Shown here: piece by piece, positions 59,432-64,000 of the stretch
How the letters are laid out: the number at the start of each line of letters is the position of its first letter
Numbering within the stretch: the first letter of the stretch is position 1
DNA from: SSC3 sp963769585
GTDB lineage: Bacteria > Actinomycetota > Actinomycetes > Propionibacteriales > Nocardioidaceae
Direction of reading: 5' to 3'
NCBI GenBank assembly: GCA_963769585.1
Contig: CAVYMJ010000006.1
Coordinates: 1,674,001 to 1,738,000, forward strand
Length of the DNA: 64,000 nt
The notes under the pieces: generated by a model
The model's database searches: none
What the model saw: the letters and a program-made list of their open reading frames with translations, nothing else
Told to the model about the DNA's origin: nothing
Program-made: the position numbers and the translations under genes

Positions 59432-60739
59432 ATGCGCGAGGCTCTCGCCTCACTGACCAACCGGGGGCGGGCCTTCCTCGCCGCGGGAGGAGCCGCGGTC
59501 CTGTGCGCGATCGCGCTCGGCTACCCGGCACTGACCCGGGTGGGCGCTCTGCTCGTCCTGCTCCCGGTGGTGACAGCCTTCTTCGTCGGCCGCGGTCGCT
59601 ACCGGCTCGGCCTGGTTCGCAGCCTCTCCCCTGGGCTGGTGTCCGCCGGCCAGCAGGCCAAGGTGCAGCTCGACCTCAGCAACGACGGGCGGATGCCGAC
59701 CGGGCTGCTCCTCCTGGAGGAGCAGATCCCCTACGTGCTGGGCACGCGGCCACGGTTCGTGGTCAACAGGATGGGTCCGCACTGGAAGCGCACCATCGAG
59801 TACGCCGTGCGCTCGGACGTGCGGGGCAAGTTCATCGTCGGGCCGATGACGGTACGACTGTCTGACCCGTTCGGCCTGGTCGAGCTTGACCGCACCTTCA
59901 TCGCGACCTCCTCGCTGGTCGTCACCCCGAAGGTCACGCCGCTGCCCACGATCCCGCTCACCGGCGCCTGGACAGGCGCTGGCGACAACCGTCCCAGGGC
60001 TTTTGCCACGGGCAGCGCAGAGGACGTCACCGTCCGCGAGTACCGCCGGGGAGACGATCTGCGCCGCGTCCACTGGCGTAGCAGCGCGAGGGCCGGCGAG
60101 CTGATGGTGCGCCGCGAGGAGCAGCCGTGGCAGTCCAGGGCGACGCTCTTCATCGACAACCGCAAGGTGTCCCACCGAGGCAGCGGAGCTGCCTCGTCGC
60201 TGGAGTACGCAGTTGCCCTGACCGCGTCCATCGCCGTGCACCTGGTGCAGCGGGGCTTCCGGGTACGGCTGGTCACCGCCCACGGCGAGGAGCCCGGTGG
60301 CTCCTGGCACGAGCATGGAGCCCAGACCGCTGAGACCGCGCCGCTGCTGGAGAGCCTGGCGGTCATCACCGAGATCCACCAGCCCAACCTCGACGTCCGC
60401 TGGTTGCACGAGGCCAGCCACTCCGGCCTGCTCGTCGCGGTCTTCGGCGCCGTCCAGGAGCACGACCGCGCAGCCGTCACCAGGATGAAGCACTCGTCGG
60501 CGACGGCCCTGGCAATCGCTCTGGACGTGGGGGGCTGGGTGCGGGGGGCCCCCGAGATGACGGGCCAGGACAATCTGGCCGCGGCCTGGCTCGGATCTCA
60601 CGGCTTCCGGACCGTTGCTTGCGGCCCGCGCGACCCGATGGTCAGCGTCTGGCAAGGCCTGGGCCGCACGGCGGTCGGACGCCCCCGCGACACCACACCC
60701 CTGGGTCCCGTGCCCACCGGGTGGGAACCAGTCCCATGA
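59432..60739 (+). CDS. DUF58 protein
   Basis: 435 aa. Two TM helices at the N-terminus (GRAFLAAGGAAVLCAIALGYPAL; VGALLVLLPVVTAFFVG) and a DUF58 domain with the marker VREYRRGDDLRRVHWRSSAR then LMVRREEQPW. DUF58 regions are VWA-related and work with MoxR. Starts 23 bp after moxR and overlaps the next gene as ATGA. Confidence 0.94.
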   Translation: MREALASLTNRGRAFLAAGGAAVLCAIALGYPALTRVGALLVLLPVVTAFFVGRGRYRLGLVRSLSPGLVSAGQQAKVQLDLSNDGRMPTGLLLLEEQIPYVLGTRPRFVVNRMGPHWKRTIEYAVRSDVRGKFIVGPMTVRLSDPFGLVELDRTFIATSSLVVTPKVTPLPTIPLTGAWTGAGDNRPRAFATGSAEDVTVREYRRGDDLRRVHWRSSARAGELMVRREEQPWQSRATLFIDNRKVSHRGSGAASSLEYAVALTASIAVHLVQRGFRVRLVTAHGEEPGGSWHEHGAQTAETAPLLESLAVITEIHQPNLDVRWLHEASHSGLLVAVFGAVQEHDRAAVTRMKHSSATALAIALDVGGWVRGAPEMTGQDNLAAAWLGSHGFRTVACGPRDPMVSVWQGLGRTAVGRPRDTTPLGPVPTGWEPVP

Positions 60740-63168
60740 GGAGCCTCAGTCTTCCAGGCACCGCACTGGTCTCCGCGCTGGCCGCCACCACTACGTGGCT
60801 CACGGTGAGCAGCTGGTCGGGCTTCTCGGCGAAGCCGTCGACCTACCTGGTCCCCGTCCTGGTCGGATGTGGCCTGGTCGCGATGAGTGGGGCTCTGCTG
60901 CGCTCGGCCCGGCTCCACCCGGCCGTCGTCGCGCTCGCCCAGACTGCCCTGGTCGCGGTCTGGCTCAACCACCGGTTCGCCTCCGATTCGGCCATGCTCG
61001 GCTGGCTGCCCACGCCGACGTCGCTGCGAGACTCTCTGGATGTGCTGGCCGCGTCGGTCGACGCAGCCAAGTCGTACGCCGCGCCCGTCCCTGAGTCCGT
61101 CACAGCCTTGCCACCGGTCCTGATCATGATCGGGTCCCTGGCCGCCGTGGTCGTCGACCTGCTCGCCTGCGGCTTGCGCCGAGTCCCCCTGGCCGGGCTC
61201 CCGCTGCTGGCGATGTACACCGCCCCGGTCAGCGTGCTCGGCGGCGGCGTCACCTGGTGGACGTTTGCGCTGATCGCGGTGGGTTTCCTCTCGCTGCTCG
61301 CCGCCGAGGAGGCCAGTCGGCTGGCGCACTGGGGGCGCGGCCTGGCGCAGTTCCCCGGCGGCGACCACCGGCCACGGGGCATCAACCAGACAGTGTGGCC
61401 GTCTGCCCGCAAGATCGGCTTCACCGCCACCGCGATGGCGGTCGTGCTGCCGGTCTTCGTCCCGACCTTCAGCAGCGGCATCCTCTCCGGTTCGGGCATC
61501 GGCGACGGGCCCGGTGCCGGTGGAGTGCGAATCAGCAACCCGATCCTCAACCTGAAGCGGGACCTGGAGCGCGGCCAAGACGTCCCGCTGCTAACAGTGA
61601 CCACCTCCGACCCGGCACCTTCCTACCTTCGCGTCGCCGTCCTCGACGTCTTCGATGGGGCCCGCTGGAAGCCTGGACGCCGCGACATCCCCGTCCAGCA
61701 GCGGGTGGAGGACGGGATTCCTGCTCCCCCTGGTCTGAGCTCCGGTGTCTCGGGCACCCCGCAGAACTACCAGATCGCTGCAGCGACAGGGTTCAAGTCG
61801 GGGTGGCTCCCCACGCCCTACCCCTACATCGACGTCAGCGTCGGCGGTGACTGGCGTTACGACGCCAGCACGCTCGACATCGTCAGCGCCGCCAAGGGCA
61901 AGACGACCAGCGGCCTGGACTACCAGGTGCTCGGCGTGGACCTGAAGCCGACCGCGGCCCAGCTCGAGTCGGCCGGCCCAACGCCCTCGAAGCTGTTCAG
62001 CCGCTACACCGACGTCGCCTCCGAGGTTCCAGACGACGTGGGCGAGCTCGCCAAGAGGGTCACAGCGGCGGGCACGAACCGCGCGGAGCGGGCAGCACTG
62101 CTGCAGGACTGGTTCGCCAAACCGCACGCGGACGAGGCCAGAGACCCCAGCTTCACCTACGACCTCAACCAAGCACGCGACGGCAGCAGCATCGGGGCTC
62201 TGACCGACTTCCTGACGACCAGCCGCACAGGCTACTGCGAACAGTTCGCCGGGGCGATGGCGCTGATGGCCCGGACCCTGTCGATCCCGGCGCGCGTCGC
62301 GGTCGGCTTCCTGCGGCCGGAACGTACCGGGCGACCGGGTGGCTGGGTCTTCAGCTCCCACGACCTGCACGCCTGGCCCGAGCTGTACTTCGAGGGAGTC
62401 GGCTGGGTGCTCTTCGAGCCGACACCTGCAGGTCGGGTCGGCGCGACGTCCCCCTCGTACACGCCCGGGCTGCTACCCAGCGACCAGCCCACCTCCACTG
62501 CCTCACCGACGACGCCCACTCCGACCGCGACGAGCAGCGTCCGGCCAAGCCCGCCCGTGCTGCCCCCCGAGCCAGGTGGCCCCTCGGAGTCGGCAGGCGG
62601 GGGTTCCGGCGTCCGCTGGCCACTGCTGATCCTGCTCGCGCTGCCCGTGCTGCTCCTGCTCGGTGCACTGCCGCGGCTGGCCCGGATCTTCGTACGCCGG
62701 CGGCGGTGGGCGCTGGCCAGCACCCCGTCCGACCTTGCAGAGGCCGCCTGGGCTGAGTTGCGGGACTCGATGATCGACCTTCGACTGCCGTGGGATGACC
62801 GGGTTACCGTCCGCGTCCGCGCCCGGGACATCGGTCCGCTGTTCAGCCGGCGCCCCGGCAAGGGTGAGGAGCACCTGGCCCGGGTGGTCAGATCCAACCC
62901 AGAGGCGCAGGCGGCTCTGGACCGGATCGTGCTGCTGATCGAACGCGCGCGCTACGCCCGCACCACGCCTGCGATCGCAGACCTCAAGGGCGATGTGCGG
63001 CTCTGTGTGGACTCGCTGAGGGTCGGCGTCGAACGCGGGGTCCGTCGCCGGGCGGACTGGCTACCCGTCTCGATGTACACCCGCTCGCGACCCCGGACTA
63101 GGGGCGACGCGGGAATCGCGCTCTCAGAGCCGTCACTCATGGAGCCGTCGCTGCCGGGGTCCTCCTGA
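60736..63168 (+). CDS. TgpA-family membrane transglutaminase-like protein
   Basis: 810 aa. About six N-terminal TM helices (DUF3488), then an extracytoplasmic transglutaminase core with Cys501 (TGYCEQFAGAMALMARTL) and His545 (DLHAWPELYFEGVGWVLFEPTP), where the third acid is Glu rather than the usual Asp. A Ser/Thr/Pro linker, another TM helix (WPLLILLALPVLLLLGAL) and a DUF4129-like tail follow. It may link or cut peptides at the cell surface. ATG 60736 overlaps the DUF58 stop. Confidence 0.93.
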   Translation: MRSLSLPGTALVSALAATTTWLTVSSWSGFSAKPSTYLVPVLVGCGLVAMSGALLRSARLHPAVVALAQTALVAVWLNHRFASDSAMLGWLPTPTSLRDSLDVLAASVDAAKSYAAPVPESVTALPPVLIMIGSLAAVVVDLLACGLRRVPLAGLPLLAMYTAPVSVLGGGVTWWTFALIAVGFLSLLAAEEASRLAHWGRGLAQFPGGDHRPRGINQTVWPSARKIGFTATAMAVVLPVFVPTFSSGILSGSGIGDGPGAGGVRISNPILNLKRDLERGQDVPLLTVTTSDPAPSYLRVAVLDVFDGARWKPGRRDIPVQQRVEDGIPAPPGLSSGVSGTPQNYQIAAATGFKSGWLPTPYPYIDVSVGGDWRYDASTLDIVSAAKGKTTSGLDYQVLGVDLKPTAAQLESAGPTPSKLFSRYTDVASEVPDDVGELAKRVTAAGTNRAERAALLQDWFAKPHADEARDPSFTYDLNQARDGSSIGALTDFLTTSRTGYCEQFAGAMALMARTLSIPARVAVGFLRPERTGRPGGWVFSSHDLHAWPELYFEGVGWVLFEPTPAGRVGATSPSYTPGLLPSDQPTSTASPTTPTPTATSSVRPSPPVLPPEPGGPSESAGGGSGVRWPLLILLALPVLLLLGALPRLARIFVRRRRWALASTPSDLAEAAWAELRDSMIDLRLPWDDRVTVRVRARDIGPLFSRRPGKGEEHLARVVRSNPEAQAALDRIVLLIERARYARTTPAIADLKGDVRLCVDSLRVGVERGVRRRADWLPVSMYTRSRPRTRGDAGIALSEPSLMEPSLPGSS

Positions 63169-63223
63169 AGCCGCGTTGACCAGGGCCTCCGTCGCAGCTC
63201 CGAGCCCGTGCCGAAGGAGCAGA

Positions 63224-63255
63224 ACGGGCGGACAGTCCGTGGGGACGCCGCCCGT
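63224..63255. terminator. bidirectional hairpin between the transglutaminase and DUF3040 genes
   Basis: 8-bp outer stem ACGGGCGG / CCGCCCGT with an inner GTCC/GGAC stem, in the 107-bp gap between convergent genes. Confidence 0.65.
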
Positions 63256-63275
63256 CGCGGGGAAGTCAGGTGTGC

Positions 63276-63725
63276 TCAGTAACCCTGGTCTCGGTCGCGG
63301 CGGCGACGCCACCGCTCCTCGAACCGGTCCATCATCGAGCCGTGAGACTTGGCGGGACGCTGACGTCGGGACTTCTTCCCCCCGTGGACCACGGTCAGGC
63401 CGCCACCGAAGTCCTGTCCGGTCATAGATCGCTGCTCGAACGTCGCTGACGCTGGACTTTGCCCCCTCCACGCAGTGAGGCCGAGGTATGCCGAGCCGAG
63501 CATGAGAACGAAGCCGACGATGCCGACCGCGGTCACCTGGAGCACGGCGCCTGCCATCAGCACGCCGATGCCAAGGACGAAGGAGGCAATGGCGACCATG
63601 AGCTGGCGACGGGCATGCCGGCGCATGGTGGTTCCTCGAAGCGTGGAGGCCAGCTTGGGATCCTCCTCCACAAGCGCGCGCTCCATCTGCTCCAGCAGAC
63701 GCAACTCTTCTTCCGAGAGCGGCAC
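63276..63725 (-). CDS. DUF3040-family membrane protein
   Basis: 149 aa. The N-terminus MPLSEEELRLLEQMERALVEEDPKLASTLRG is the DUF3040 hallmark; two TM helices follow (LMVAIASFVLGIGVLMAGAVL; VTAVGIVGFVLMLGSAYLGL). The C-terminal ~45 residues are basic (KKSRRQRPAK, EERWRRRRDRD). GTG 63725 follows GGAGGAAA. Function unknown but conserved beside dcw genes in actinobacteria. Confidence 0.93.
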   Translation of the reverse strand: MPLSEEELRLLEQMERALVEEDPKLASTLRGTTMRRHARRQLMVAIASFVLGIGVLMAGAVLQVTAVGIVGFVLMLGSAYLGLTAWRGQSPASATFEQRSMTGQDFGGGLTVVHGGKKSRRQRPAKSHGSMMDRFEERWRRRRDRDQGY

Positions 63726-63841
63726 GATTTCCTCCAGCTCAAATGGTCTTACGCCTTCAGTCTAGGCAGGTGTTCCCGTACGTGGTACCCGGGCGACCAA
63801 ATTGGAATCGTCGAACTGAGCCTGGAACGTCGACGACCGGG

Positions 63842-64000
63842 TCACGGGGCCGGATGGCCGGGGTCGGCCACCAGGTCGAGCTCATTGCCCTCCGGGTCGA
63901 CCATGAGCTGCCACCAGATACCCAGCTCAGCCAGGAGCGCGGTGGTGGGTCCGCCCTTGCGCCTGCCGCCGAGGGCCTCGAGCCGCTCGACGAGGGCCGG
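63842..64000 (-). CDS. VOC/glyoxalase-like domain protein, C-terminal part (cut by window edge)
   Basis: The last ~52 residues, ending ...WWQLMVDPEGNELDLVADPGHPAP. The phrase MVDPEGNELDLV is the end of a VOC (glyoxalase/bleomycin resistance fold) domain, with Glu as the last metal-ligand position. The rest lies outside the window. Confidence 0.82.
   Translation of the reverse strand, partial: PALVERLEALGGRRKGGPTTALLAELGIWWQLMVDPEGNELDLVADPGHPAP

Overview
The window is high-GC DNA in which most start codons are GTG or ATG and genes are packed with 1-28 bp overlaps. Nearly every product is a core actinobacterial protein: PriA-type HisA, DivIVA/Wag31, SepF, an HGxxPAAW protein, a DUF3040 protein, and an ileS with an actinobacterial translational T-box. 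Gene content and order fit a Nocardioides-like member of the Propionibacteriales. That assignment is my inference from gene order, not from a marker gene. The window is ordinary, well-conserved chromosome. I see no prophage, insertion sequence, CRISPR array, tRNA or rRNA.

Layout. (1) 1-10054, minus strand: gltD (start only), gltB, a VIT1/CCC1-type transporter, lgt, a SCO1-type copper chaperone and trpA-trpB-trpC. (2) 10202-16589: a Pro-rich DUF4190-like protein, small membrane proteins, the Trp-associated membrane protein, hisI, a two-gene heterodimeric ABC exporter and a TIGR03085 protein. (3) 16608-23734: a methyltransferase, a NYN-LOTUS protein and the minus-strand run hisD-C-B-H-(small membrane protein)-hisA/priA-hisF. 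PriA probably also supplies the TrpF step, linking the two amino-acid pathways. trpE, trpD, hisG and hisE are not in the window. (4) 23808-31641: a Lon-N domain protein, ybaK, a DUF3352 protein, a membrane protein, dnaE, and a secreted M23 peptidase preceded by what I read as a c-di-AMP (ydaO-type) riboswitch. (5) 32061-38845: a GNAT-chorismate mutase fusion, an RluA-type pseudouridine synthase, lspA and a DksA/TraR-type zinc-finger protein with a long Ala-Lys-Pro tail, all minus. Divergent from these is ileS behind a T-box.

(6) 39080-58018, minus strand: an essentially complete division and cell-wall (dcw) cluster. In transcription order it runs mraZ, a 72-aa membrane protein, rsmH, ftsL-like, ftsI, murE, murF, mraY, murD, ftsW, murG, murC, ftsQ, ftsZ, pgeF, yggS, sepF, yggT, divIVA. 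Its products make lipid II (Mur ligases, MraY, MurG), polymerise it at the septum (FtsW, FtsI, FtsQ, FtsL) and place the division or growth machinery (FtsZ, SepF, DivIVA). mraZ is preceded by five 10-bp repeats that overlap its promoter. (7) 58386-63168, plus strand: a divergent moxR-DUF58-transglutaminase operon, then DUF3040 and the end of a VOC-family gene.

The most notable non-coding signals are a 4+3 inverted array of 22-bp repeats between ileS and divIVA, a second set of MraZ-like boxes in front of moxR, the riboswitch, the T-box with a readable SD-sequestering helix, and about ten genes whose start codon sits 6-7 nt after a TANNNT box, implying leaderless transcripts. I did not find a wholly new system. 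The most unusual proteins are the histone-tailed DksA-like protein and the GNAT-chorismate mutase fusion.
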